Part shown: positions 55,872 through 63,841 of the stretch, piece after piece
How the letters are laid out: each line of letters opens with the position of its first letter
Position numbering within the stretch: the first letter of the stretch is position 1
Source of the DNA: Sulfitobacter sp. SK012
GTDB lineage: Bacteria > Pseudomonadota > Alphaproteobacteria > Rhodobacterales > Rhodobacteraceae
DNA length: 64,000 bases
Direction of reading: 5' to 3'
Assembly (NCBI RefSeq): GCF_003352085.1
Contig: NZ_CP025804.1
Location: 4,154,001-4,218,000, forward strand
Translations under genes and position numbers: made by a program
Notes under the pieces: generated by a model
Database searches by the model: none
What the model was told of the DNA's origin: nothing
Seen by the model: only the letters and a program-made list of their open reading frames with translations

Positions 55872-56894
55872 ATGCGTATCATTATCCCCACCCGCAACCG
55901 CCCAACCTCATTAAGCGGTGTGCTTGGATACTACGAAAAGTTCTATCCGGATGTGGAAATTATCTTGGCGGACGGCAGTGACGCAGCTTTTAAGCCGCTG
56001 AACGCAAAGCTGGCAGCTGAAGCCAGCATCGAGATTGATTACCAACCGTACAGCAGCGACCTGTCTCTTTTTGACCGCCTTCTAGAAGTACTGAAGAGTG
56101 CACCTGACGAATATCTGATCATGGCTGCGGATGACGACTATCCGATCATGGAGACAATGGAGAGAGCAAAACATCGCCTCGAACAGGACCCTGACGCCGT
56201 TTGTGCAGGCGGGTATCTTATCCATATAGATGTCTTGGACGAAAAAAACGCACGAGTTCGGCTCGACCCTGTCCGACAAATCGCTCCACCCACGGCAGGG
56301 CAGAGGATACGTTTGTTTGGTCAACTACCGTTTACCACAACCTATGCAGTTGCACGGAGGGAAAGGCTGATCGCTAGGTACCAATTCCTCCAGAGCTGGA
56401 ATGTTCCGGGGTTCTTTGACCTTGGTGTTGGCATGATGGATATGGCTGAAGGAAAATTCATCGCTATCCCTGACCTTGGATTCATTTGCACCCGAAACTT
56501 AGTTCATAGCTACTATAGATCTGAGGATAATATGGTTGTTTTGCGTCGCGGACCTGAAGTGATGCAGCTTATAGACAAGACAACCGCCCGCTTGCAGGAA
56601 GTCGACGACATCGATGAAGAAGCTGCGCGCAGGGTAATTGGACAGGTGGTGCGCAGCAGGATTGCTGCACTTTCTGGTGTTCCGCCAGCCCGGATCTCTG
56701 GCTTCACTGAACGACCCCTCTACAATACTGAACGAATGGTCCGCACCCGCGCCGATTTCAAAAGTATTTTTGTCGGGGGAACCGAACAGCGGAAAAAATA
56801 TCATGAAAAACTTGCCTTCATTTCAGAGAGCCTTCGGGCAACACTGATTTCACAAGACAATGCTGGAGAGGGTAAAAAATATGAAGCACTCTGA
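55872..56894 (+). CDS. Glycosyltransferase, TIGR00180-like family
   Basis: 340 residues. The sequence begins MRIIIPTRNRPTSLSGVLGYY, the usual GT-A start, followed by IILADGS and LIMAADDDYPIM, which holds the DxD-type acidic cluster that binds the metal and nucleotide sugar. The C-terminal half (about 190-340) is helical. It probably transfers the sugar made by the preceding genes onto a surface glycan or protein. No wzx/wzy or transport genes are in the window, so the acceptor is unknown. Confidence 0.82.
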   Translation: MRIIIPTRNRPTSLSGVLGYYEKFYPDVEIILADGSDAAFKPLNAKLAAEASIEIDYQPYSSDLSLFDRLLEVLKSAPDEYLIMAADDDYPIMETMERAKHRLEQDPDAVCAGGYLIHIDVLDEKNARVRLDPVRQIAPPTAGQRIRLFGQLPFTTTYAVARRERLIARYQFLQSWNVPGFFDLGVGMMDMAEGKFIAIPDLGFICTRNLVHSYYRSEDNMVVLRRGPEVMQLIDKTTARLQEVDDIDEEAARRVIGQVVRSRIAALSGVPPARISGFTERPLYNTERMVRTRADFKSIFVGGTEQRKKYHEKLAFISESLRATLISQDNAGEGKKYEAL

Positions 56895-57021
56895 GAAAAA
56901 GCCCCCAAGCACAAAACCGGCACCTAAACCAGCTCGTGACTACATGGAGGAAATTGGGTTTCGTTATGCTGTCAGCTTTCCTGACCTCCTGCTGAAACAA
57001 GACGATAGCGAAACTCAATAG
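56881..57021 (+). CDS. Small hypothetical protein after the glycosyltransferase
   Basis: 46 codons, overlapping the glycosyltransferase end by 14 bases. Supporting it is a good SD (GGAGAGG) 8 bases before the ATG. The product is basic and Pro/Lys-rich at the start (KHSEKKPPSTKPAPKPARD), then DYMEEIGFRYAVSFPDLLL. I recognise no family. It could be a real coupled small protein or chance; nothing in its sequence indicates a function. Confidence 0.4.
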   Translation: MKHSEKKPPSTKPAPKPARDYMEEIGFRYAVSFPDLLLKQDDSETQ

Positions 57022-57273
57022 AGAGCTTGAACGCACTATTTTGGCTTTGTTTGTAGGTGTGGACGCCGCGCAGAACGATCGGCATATGGATTTCAGGGTC
57101 GGAGTTGAAAGATGAGTGACGTCTCAATTGACAGTTGAAGTTAGCAACACGCATTCCTGAACCAAACACCCCAGCAAGACACAAGAAAACGCATTAGGGC
57201 CCACCTCGGAGACAGAACAGCAGACCTTGTTCGCAGAATGTCGCCCCTTCATCAGCCTGAGGCACCTCAATTT

Positions 57274-58902
57274 TCAGAGCAGCTTGGGGAGCTTTTTCAA
57301 ATCAATTACGTTGTACTGCTTCATCAATGGGTTGGGGTATTCAGGCTCCGCAAGAAGGGACAGTTCAAAATCTGGTTCCAATTCCTTGAGGCGCCTGGCT
57401 GTTTTTTCCGCAGCGACAGTGTCTCCTAGAGCAAGATGCGTCGCCAGAAGGTACCTTAAGGTTGGTGCGAAATCCGGCATATAGCTTAGCGAGGTCGCCC
57501 CGTAAGCCTTTGCGTTCTGGAAATCACCACTTAGCATCTCTGCAATGCATGAGTAGCAGTCTATCAGATAGCGATAAGGTGCCTCGCCGGTTGTGTTTCT
57601 GGCCTGAGAAATGCTTTTGCGACCTTCATCAAGTCGACCAAGGTTGATCAACGCAACACCACGAAACATCCATCCCAAAGGGTTGTTCGACTGAAGTTTT
57701 ACGCTGCGGTCTGCAAGTTCGAACGCGCTGTGATAGTCGCCCAAGGTAAATGCGTTAACATGGGAACATAGAGCCAAAACCAATGCATTGTGCGGCTCAG
57801 ACATCAAGGCTTGGTGGACAAGGCTGCGCACTTCTTCAGACATGGCCACGCGATCGTGGGCCTTGCGGCCGCCGACAACGTAAGTCGACAGAAATGCTTG
57901 CCAGGCGAGAAAAACTCCGTGACCAGTTGATTTGTATTCTTCTTCGAAGACTCTAGACAGCGTGTCAAAGGAATCGCCGTGTGACGTAAACATGCGCTCG
58001 ATTGCCTGGATCGCAGCATTGGCATTGCGCGGAGTCAGCCCACTAGAATCGAACGACAAAGTTGTAAGCGTTCGATCGATGGATTCGTTGATGAGCTTAG
58101 TCAGGTTGTTCCGGACATCCCCTCCTTTTCCTACCTCAAACTCAAGTGCGCTACGCCACAGTGTATTTCCCTTTTCAACGTCCTTCAGAACAACTTGCAC
58201 ATAGGCGTCTTGGCCGATCCGGGTTTCATCGACTTCAAGTAGAAGGGCGTCGGCGGGCAAGAGAGCCGGCATTACGTTTCGCACATCCAATGGCAGCCAG
58301 TCCCGTACGCCACTAGAGACGGCGCTTGCCAGATGCTTGGATAATGGGCTCGCGGTTTCAGAATATGAAAGCACCAAAGTTCTGGGCCCTACCTCATCGA
58401 CACCGTGCCGAATCTTGGCTGGGGTTGGCTGTTTGTTTTCGAACTCCGTGCGACGATCTCTCAGCCAGTTGGCAAACTCCGGGTCTTTGACATTGTTGCC
58501 TTCGAGGAACTCGCGATTGCGGGTGCTTGCCAGCTCGGTCGGTCCGTTTTCATCGCAGTCAGCTTCAAAAAGCAACTTCTCCAACCACACGATGGATCTG
58601 TCGGTGCCAAGCAACTGACTAAAAACGCGAAACCGTTTATTCAATCCAGAAATCTCTTGGCGCAGACTGGCTGCTCCTTGATCTTGTTCACGGTCGCTCC
58701 AGAGTAAGTCTTGGAGCTTGGATCTGGGACGGCAAAAATCAGGAGAAGTGAGCAGAATCGCCAGCAATCCTTGAGCTTTTTGCGAGGGCGGAGTTATGTC
58801 CGATCCGTCCGGAGCGGTGATCTGAAAACGTCCAAAAGTTTTGAACGAAAAATTCTTGACTCCGGATTTTGTCAATTCCGTGCTATTGTTGGACCTAGAC
58901 AT
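57274..58902 (-). CDS. SARP-like winged-helix regulator with C-terminal TPR region
   Basis: 542 residues from the ATG at 58902 (another in-frame ATG at 58953 would add 17). Residues about 17-91 form an OmpR/SARP-type winged helix: FSFKTFGRFQITAPDGSDITPPS, then QKAQGLLAILLTS and SKLQDLLWSDREQDQGAASLRQEI. The middle part (about 180-300) resembles the TolB-like sensor domain found in CadC-type regulators (RTLVLSYSETASPLSKHLA). The C-terminus holds several TPR-like helix pairs. It is divergent from the haloperoxidase gene, 116 bases away, so it probably activates that operon. The ligand is unknown. Confidence 0.85.
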   Translation of the reverse strand: MSRSNNSTELTKSGVKNFSFKTFGRFQITAPDGSDITPPSQKAQGLLAILLTSPDFCRPRSKLQDLLWSDREQDQGAASLRQEISGLNKRFRVFSQLLGTDRSIVWLEKLLFEADCDENGPTELASTRNREFLEGNNVKDPEFANWLRDRRTEFENKQPTPAKIRHGVDEVGPRTLVLSYSETASPLSKHLASAVSSGVRDWLPLDVRNVMPALLPADALLLEVDETRIGQDAYVQVVLKDVEKGNTLWRSALEFEVGKGGDVRNNLTKLINESIDRTLTTLSFDSSGLTPRNANAAIQAIERMFTSHGDSFDTLSRVFEEEYKSTGHGVFLAWQAFLSTYVVGGRKAHDRVAMSEEVRSLVHQALMSEPHNALVLALCSHVNAFTLGDYHSAFELADRSVKLQSNNPLGWMFRGVALINLGRLDEGRKSISQARNTTGEAPYRYLIDCYSCIAEMLSGDFQNAKAYGATSLSYMPDFAPTLRYLLATHLALGDTVAAEKTARRLKELEPDFELSLLAEPEYPNPLMKQYNVIDLKKLPKLL

Positions 58903-59018
58903 AATTGAATGGTTCCGCGCGAGTTGGGTTTGGCTTCGATTTAAGCTGCACATCTACGATAGCGCAAAAGAGTGTATTTTGGTGACTTTTTAAGCAACGC
59001 AATTATTTTAGGTGTTAC
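58903..59018. promoter_or_regulatory. Divergent promoter region of the SARP/haloperoxidase module
   Basis: A 116-base, A/T-rich gap shared by the two divergent genes. TTCGAT (58935) and TACGAT (58955) occur 20 bases apart in the same orientation, the spacing style of SARP direct-repeat operators, but the repeats are too short to be sure. No standard -35/-10 pair is obvious. Confidence 0.3.
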
Positions 59019-60275
59019 ATGTTTGAAAATTTTGGTGCTGGCTCAGGCCCGCTTAATGCGGGTAACGCCGGAAATGCGGGCAACGCAGGAAATGCGGGTA
59101 ACGCCGGAAATGCGGGCAACGCAGGCAATGCCGGAGGAGAAACGGTCTCTCCGTATACGTCGGGCGCACTGCTTAAAAACCGCGATGGGATTGTCGGAAA
59201 CTGGCAAGTGGTGGAGCGCGCCCCGAAGCAACACACATTCGGCGACCCTTTGAATACAAATCTCTGGTCCAACCGAGTAAGGCAGGTCATTTTTGTTCAG
59301 GAGCTGCTGCAACCGTTGGAATTCGCGCTGAGTGCTGAGGCCGGTGATACACAAGATCTAGGTTCTTGGGCGACGTTGTGGCATCGCAATCAAATCGTAC
59401 CGGCTCCGCTTGATCAAATGCAGGGCGCTGCCGGTGCGCCCGAGCAACTTTTTGCCATGCGGCGACCGGGAACCGATTTGTTCCGGGTCCAAATGGAATG
59501 GCTGCGCCGCTACGCCGACTTGCGCAGCGATCGTGCGGTCGAAATCATGGCCGAAATCGACGACATAATGACTTTCTTCACCTCTATTATGACAACGCCC
59601 CTTCCACGAATGCGCAAGACCATCGAGTTGCTTTATGCGGTTCAGTCTGCGGTGGTGGCGATCGAGATGCGGTTCAAGGACGCAATGGCCTGCCGCCGCC
59701 CTTCGGAATATTCGCCGCAGGTTCAGCCGTTGATCATGACACCCGGGCATTCAAGCCTCCCCAGTGGTCACGCGACCGAATCTTTTGCAATTGCGGTCGT
59801 CATGGGCGTTTTGGCGGATCATCGACAAGAAGCGCAGACAACCGTTGCAACAGCCAATCTCGGGCCCAGCGCGGACCACACCAAGACCCAATTGATGCGC
59901 CAAGCTTATCGGATAGCGGTGAACCGGACAGTGGCCGGGGTGCATTTCCCAGTAGATTCAGCAGCTGGTGCCTATCTTGGAATGGTGCTGGGGCGATATT
60001 TCGTGATGCGACTGCAAAATGCCTCAACAGCACCAGCGGTCGTAAATTGGGATGTGAAAAATTACAGCTTTAATGGGCCGCTTTATCCGTTGGTTGCCGG
60101 GACGCCCGGTAACAGTCCTGATTTCATTCCATCACTCGCTATCCAAACCATCAACACCGGGGCTAATCCTGACAATCCCGCCTATGAACGAAAAGGAAAC
60201 AACATAAATATATTGGGGACCGGCTCTACCGAGTTGGGCCAACTCTGGGCAGACGCTCTGGCCGAATGGAGTTAG
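59019..60275 (+). CDS. Vanadium-dependent haloperoxidase/PAP2-superfamily protein with N-terminal NAG repeats
   Basis: 418 residues. Residues 13-39 are nine perfect Asn-Ala-Gly repeats; the enzyme domain fills about 80-340. All vanadate/phosphate-binding positions are present: K220 and R227 (KDAMACRRP), S249-G250-H251 (LPSGHAT), and R303, H309 with D313 (NRTVAGVHFPVD). It may be a vanadium haloperoxidase or an acid phosphatase; the spacing K-x6-RP and the length favour the haloperoxidase side. No signal peptide is seen. SD AGGTG precedes the ATG. The protease gene follows after 4 bases, so they form one operon. Confidence 0.85.
   Translation: MFENFGAGSGPLNAGNAGNAGNAGNAGNAGNAGNAGNAGGETVSPYTSGALLKNRDGIVGNWQVVERAPKQHTFGDPLNTNLWSNRVRQVIFVQELLQPLEFALSAEAGDTQDLGSWATLWHRNQIVPAPLDQMQGAAGAPEQLFAMRRPGTDLFRVQMEWLRRYADLRSDRAVEIMAEIDDIMTFFTSIMTTPLPRMRKTIELLYAVQSAVVAIEMRFKDAMACRRPSEYSPQVQPLIMTPGHSSLPSGHATESFAIAVVMGVLADHRQEAQTTVATANLGPSADHTKTQLMRQAYRIAVNRTVAGVHFPVDSAAGAYLGMVLGRYFVMRLQNASTAPAVVNWDVKNYSFNGPLYPLVAGTPGNSPDFIPSLAIQTINTGANPDNPAYERKGNNINILGTGSTELGQLWADALAEWS
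59055..59135 (+). repeat. Nine 9-bp tandem repeats encoding (Asn-Ala-Gly)9
   Basis: Nine in-frame units alternating AATGCGGGN and AACGCNGGN types. At a higher level bases 59055-59090 are duplicated as 59091-59126 with one difference in 36, showing a recent duplication of a four-unit block. Copy number changes would stay in frame, so length variation among strains is expected. Confidence 0.92.
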
Positions 60276-60279
60276 GGCG

Positions 60280-62244
60280 ATGGCAGCCGAATGGACTGAT
60301 GAGATAGAATTGGATCCTGCGCAAAATTCGCAGGATCCCGCACAGCACTGGCTATTGGTTCCCTCACCGGTGTCTTCCGTCGACAAGGATCACAATGACC
60401 TGATTGTTGCCTATACATTCTTGTTCACTTCTGTTGGTGCACTGGAAGAGTTTCAAAGCAACTTTGCTCCGGGCGGAGACTATGTCGTGGTTTTCCCGAC
60501 AGGACTGAAACCGTTGGAGCTAACGAGTTCCGGACAAGTATTGGCAGTTGGTTTTTCAGAACTCGGTGCCCTGTCGAGCATCTATTCCACAATCGAAAGA
60601 CGTGAGTGGGGCGAGTTGTTGCTGACTGGGGTTCCGATTGAGGATATCGAGGCGGTTGGCTCCATGGACTTGGCTGTCGAAATGGCCCCTGGCGACAGTA
60701 TCGTCGCGATCATGGACACCGGCATCGGTTTTGCGAATGCGCGTTTTCGCAAATCCGTCACGGAAACCCGCATCATTGGCTTTTGGGATCAAGATGCCCT
60801 TACCACGCATGCCGCGATCGACATCGACCAATTGCTGAATGAATTTAACCAAGGTGGCAACGTCGACGAACACGCGCTTTATGCAGATGATTACGCCAAT
60901 AGTTTCGACCCTGAACGTTATCCCCGCTTGCCAACGAGCCTAGGACACGGAACGCACGTGCTTGACGTGATGACCGGGGGCGATGGGCCCGGCGATCCGA
61001 TTATTGCCGTCAACCTGAGCAGCCGGGCGGTTGACGCAACGCATGGCAATTTCCTAATCCCTTCCGTGCTCATGGCGGTGCTGTGGATATTTCAATTGGC
61101 CGGGCAAAGCGGGAAACCGCAGATCAATTTCAGTTTTGGAGGCATTGCTGGTGGTCACGACGGCCATGGCCCGATGGAGTGGCTTTTCGATACAATCCTG
61201 AACGGGACCTCAGCCTCGGCAATCACGATTCCGGCGGGAAATTTCTTTGATACGGACACACATGCGAGCTTTCGCGGTGACGAACTTGCAACCAAGCAAA
61301 CACTCGGTTGGATTGTTCAGCCCGACGACGGCACGTCGAATTTAGTCGAGATCTGGCTGCCAACCTGCAACGCCGCTGATCCGCAAATCGAGTTGACAGT
61401 GACACCACCCGGCGGGCCAACCTTGACGATCACCGACGCAAAGATTGGAAAATTCTGGGAATTGCTCGACGGAGACACTTTGCTGGCTCGCGTCTACGTT
61501 CAGTGCGTCGGTTATTTTTTCGAAACACCGCGCGTGCGCATCATGATTGCGGTGCGGCATACCGCGATAGATCGAGACTACTTCCAATTCCAAGGCGGAA
61601 GGCCCGATCTGGCTGGTCGTTGGGAAATCGGGTTGAAAGCACTGTCGCTGGATAACAATGCCAAGGCCGAGTTGTGGGTCGAGCGGGACGACGCGTTGGG
61701 CCTCGCCAGAAATGGCGCACGGCAATCTTATTTCGACGCTCAGCGCCCTGTTTGGCCAGAGGTGGCGATCCCCCCTATCTTTGTACAAAACGCGGGGACA
61801 ATATCAGACATTGCCACGGGCAGTGAAACCCTTGTCGCAGCGGGTTCATTTCGCAAGTCGCGTCAGCCCGCGCTTTATTCGAGCGAAGGTTTTGATCATC
61901 CGTTTGCTTTCCCGCCGACGGCGGCGGCAATCTGCGATGACAGTCGGGTTCACGGAGGTGTTCTGGCTAGTGGGTACTTTAGTGGAAGCACGTTTCCTAT
62001 GAATGGCACCAGTGTATCCAGTGCGATGTCAGCGCATATTGTAGCCTCGCGGGTCCATTCTGGCCTCCCAGTGACGCGAACCGCTATCAATACCTTGGCA
62101 ACAACTGATGACGGTCGGGCGATACCGATGACAGCGCCTATTAACCCACTGTTCGAAACCTACGACCCGGTCCCTCCGGAAACCCGGATCGGTGGCGGGT
62201 GCCTCACTTCAGACTGGACACGATTGCCGCGGTTCGAGTCTTGA
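60280..62244 (+). CDS. S8 (subtilisin-family) serine protease
   Basis: 654 residues. The triad is intact: D146 in IVAIMDTGIG, H223 in LGHGTHVLDV and S578 in MNGTSVSSAMSAH; the oxyanion Asn is N321 in ITIPAGNFF. About 135 residues precede the catalytic Asp and about 250 separate the Asn from the Ser, holding a beta-rich insertion (about 345-500). The N-terminus (MAAEWTDEIELDPAQ) is not a Sec or Tat signal, unlike most S8 proteases, so the protein may act in the cytoplasm or leave by another route. It follows the haloperoxidase gene by 4 bases. Confidence 0.9.
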   Translation: MAAEWTDEIELDPAQNSQDPAQHWLLVPSPVSSVDKDHNDLIVAYTFLFTSVGALEEFQSNFAPGGDYVVVFPTGLKPLELTSSGQVLAVGFSELGALSSIYSTIERREWGELLLTGVPIEDIEAVGSMDLAVEMAPGDSIVAIMDTGIGFANARFRKSVTETRIIGFWDQDALTTHAAIDIDQLLNEFNQGGNVDEHALYADDYANSFDPERYPRLPTSLGHGTHVLDVMTGGDGPGDPIIAVNLSSRAVDATHGNFLIPSVLMAVLWIFQLAGQSGKPQINFSFGGIAGGHDGHGPMEWLFDTILNGTSASAITIPAGNFFDTDTHASFRGDELATKQTLGWIVQPDDGTSNLVEIWLPTCNAADPQIELTVTPPGGPTLTITDAKIGKFWELLDGDTLLARVYVQCVGYFFETPRVRIMIAVRHTAIDRDYFQFQGGRPDLAGRWEIGLKALSLDNNAKAELWVERDDALGLARNGARQSYFDAQRPVWPEVAIPPIFVQNAGTISDIATGSETLVAAGSFRKSRQPALYSSEGFDHPFAFPPTAAAICDDSRVHGGVLASGYFSGSTFPMNGTSVSSAMSAHIVASRVHSGLPVTRTAINTLATTDDGRAIPMTAPINPLFETYDPVPPETRIGGGCLTSDWTRLPRFES

Positions 62245-62345
62245 GCTCTGCCCAAATCTGTATGTCGCAGTAATCATGTGAACCGATTGCTCAAGCCCCA
62301 ACCATGAAGGTAATCAAAATACGCAGCGCACTCGCCCTCAAACCT

Positions 62346-62954
62346 CTAGATCCGAACCTCATAAAGCGGCCAGTTTCCCGGAACATCTTTGAGGCTTGGT
62401 GCGCCAATATGGCGGAGATCAAGCCCAGATCCGATCGTGACGTCTCTCACTGTTTCAGAGATCAAGACTTGCCCGCGCGACGCGCAACCCAGTATTCGGG
62501 CTGCGATGTGGACGGTCAATCCACTGATATCGGAACCACGACGCTCGCATTCGCCGATGTGGATTCCCACGCGGATCGCAATGTTTAGGCGGGCAACTTC
62601 TGCTCGTATTTTTCGAGCGCAGTGAATCGCGCGCGTGGGGCCAGAAAACGCGGTGATGAAACCGTCTCCTGTCGTATTTATGGTGTGGCCCCCAAATTCA
62701 CGGACCCGTTCTCGAACGATCTCATCATGTTGGTCCAATAATTCGGCCCAGCAATAGTCGCCAAGTAGCGCTAATTTACTCGTCGATCCAACAATGTCTG
62801 TCATTAGGAGCGTCAATACAATTTTCTCGCTCGGCGTTTCACCGAGGTTCTCCGAAAAGCTATTCTTGATCTCATCGCGAACCAAATCGTGATGACAAAA
62901 CAGGGTACGGTGATCACCCTTTGGACCGGGTATTCTCAATGCCGCGTTCACCAT
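62346..62954 (-). CDS. Stand-alone class III adenylate/guanylate cyclase domain
   Basis: 202 residues, almost all cyclase homology domain (about 45-200): LLMTDIVGSTSKLALLGDYCW (metal Asp 1), INTTGDGFITAFSGPTRAIHCA (metal Asp 2), and VGIHIGECERRGSDISGLTVHIAARI (Arg of the transition-state pair; the Asn position is His). The same sequence style is usual in cyclases fused behind an alpha/beta-hydrolase domain; here that domain is missing and a short unrelated leader of about 45 residues replaces it. It converges on the protease gene and may be coupled to the small ORF upstream. Confidence 0.87.
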   Translation of the reverse strand: MVNAALRIPGPKGDHRTLFCHHDLVRDEIKNSFSENLGETPSEKIVLTLLMTDIVGSTSKLALLGDYCWAELLDQHDEIVRERVREFGGHTINTTGDGFITAFSGPTRAIHCARKIRAEVARLNIAIRVGIHIGECERRGSDISGLTVHIAARILGCASRGQVLISETVRDVTIGSGLDLRHIGAPSLKDVPGNWPLYEVRI

Positions 62955-63214
62955 GTCAATTCTCCCTTGGTAAGTAATGCCTCAAAGCTTTTGGACTGAG
63001 CGACGCCGACACACCGATGCATTAACTCGCCGTGCGACTGACACGGGGTGCCAACGCAAGTGCCGCTTTGCGGATTGAAGAGTAACCGAACGGGCATTGC
63101 AGGCGTGAATATGCGCGGTGCAAAGTCGATATTCGGGGCAAGATACAAATTGTGTATGAATCTCGGTCTAGCGATAAATCTGGTAGTATTTGAACCGAAT
63201 GATAAGAGCTTCAT
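62948..63214 (-). CDS. Small hypothetical protein coupled to the cyclase gene
   Basis: 88 codons whose stop overlaps the cyclase start by 7 bases. An AAGG lies 8 bases before the ATG at 63214. The product (MKLLSFGSNTTRFIARPRF at the start, then FNPQSGTCVGTPCQSHGELMHR) has four Cys/His-rich positions but no known domain. Overlap and SD support a real gene; the unremarkable composition leaves doubt. Confidence 0.42.
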   Translation of the reverse strand: MKLLSFGSNTTRFIARPRFIHNLYLAPNIDFAPRIFTPAMPVRLLFNPQSGTCVGTPCQSHGELMHRCVGVAQSKSFEALLTKGELTW

Positions 63215-63841
63215 TTCTTTAACCTTTCGGGTTGTTCTGCCAACCGGCAGGTTTCCTAAATCGCACCGGGGAAGAGAATCCTCCGCTATAGTTTTAGTTC
63301 AACTGAGCGACGTAAAAGCAGCATCAAAGTTACGTCAAAGGAACGTAAATACTGCGGGAAATTTGCGTGAAAACAGGCTTTATGCGCATCACTGCTGGGC
63401 TGCGTGGGTTACAGGTCTCAGAGGCTCGCAACAAGCGAAGCGCTGCTGATGGGTGATGCATCGGAGCGTGCTGAAGCATCTTCAGTCATACGAAATTTGT
63501 TGATGGAGAGCAGGCTTGTCCCTGACGGGAAAGCCTTAAGCATTCAATTGGCTGGAACGTTAGGGTTTGGGAGTGCCCAAAACAAACAACGCCTCGGGGG
63601 AGCAGGCTTGTGAGATTGTAATGATTGTGGGTGGCTGCAGGCAGCTTTGACGTACACAACTGAAACACCTCAATCTGAAGAGAATAGCTAATCGTGGTGC
63701 GCCCCACAGCGAAAGTCAGCTGTAATGGAACATGGCAAAGCGCGAGCGAAATGATGACCGTCTTACGCAATACGCCGTCAACATGGACTGATCGTTTCTT
63801 CTTCGGCTATGCTCAAGGCTCACCCATCGGAGGAACCCACA
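63215..63841. other. Gene-poor stretch before the cytochrome gene
   Basis: About 630 bases. Open frames here are short, lack ribosome binding sites and resemble no family. The final part should hold the promoter of the cytochrome c gene, whose SD GGAGGA is at 63828-63833. I see no repeat, RNA gene or insertion-sequence remnant. Confidence 0.5.

Noticed and set aside
58972..59253. Alternative frame through the NAG repeat
   Set aside because: It is a repeat-generated shadow of the haloperoxidase-like gene; the real frame has the catalytic motifs downstream.
63048..63449. Plus-strand frame of 133 codons opposite the small ORF upstream of the cyclase
   Set aside because: It would start at a GTG with no SD and shows no domain; the minus-strand frame overlapping the cyclase start is the better candidate.
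63486..63770. Minus-strand open frame of 94 codons upstream of the cytochrome gene
   Set aside because: No SD, no conserved motif and odd composition; probably chance in a gene-poor region.
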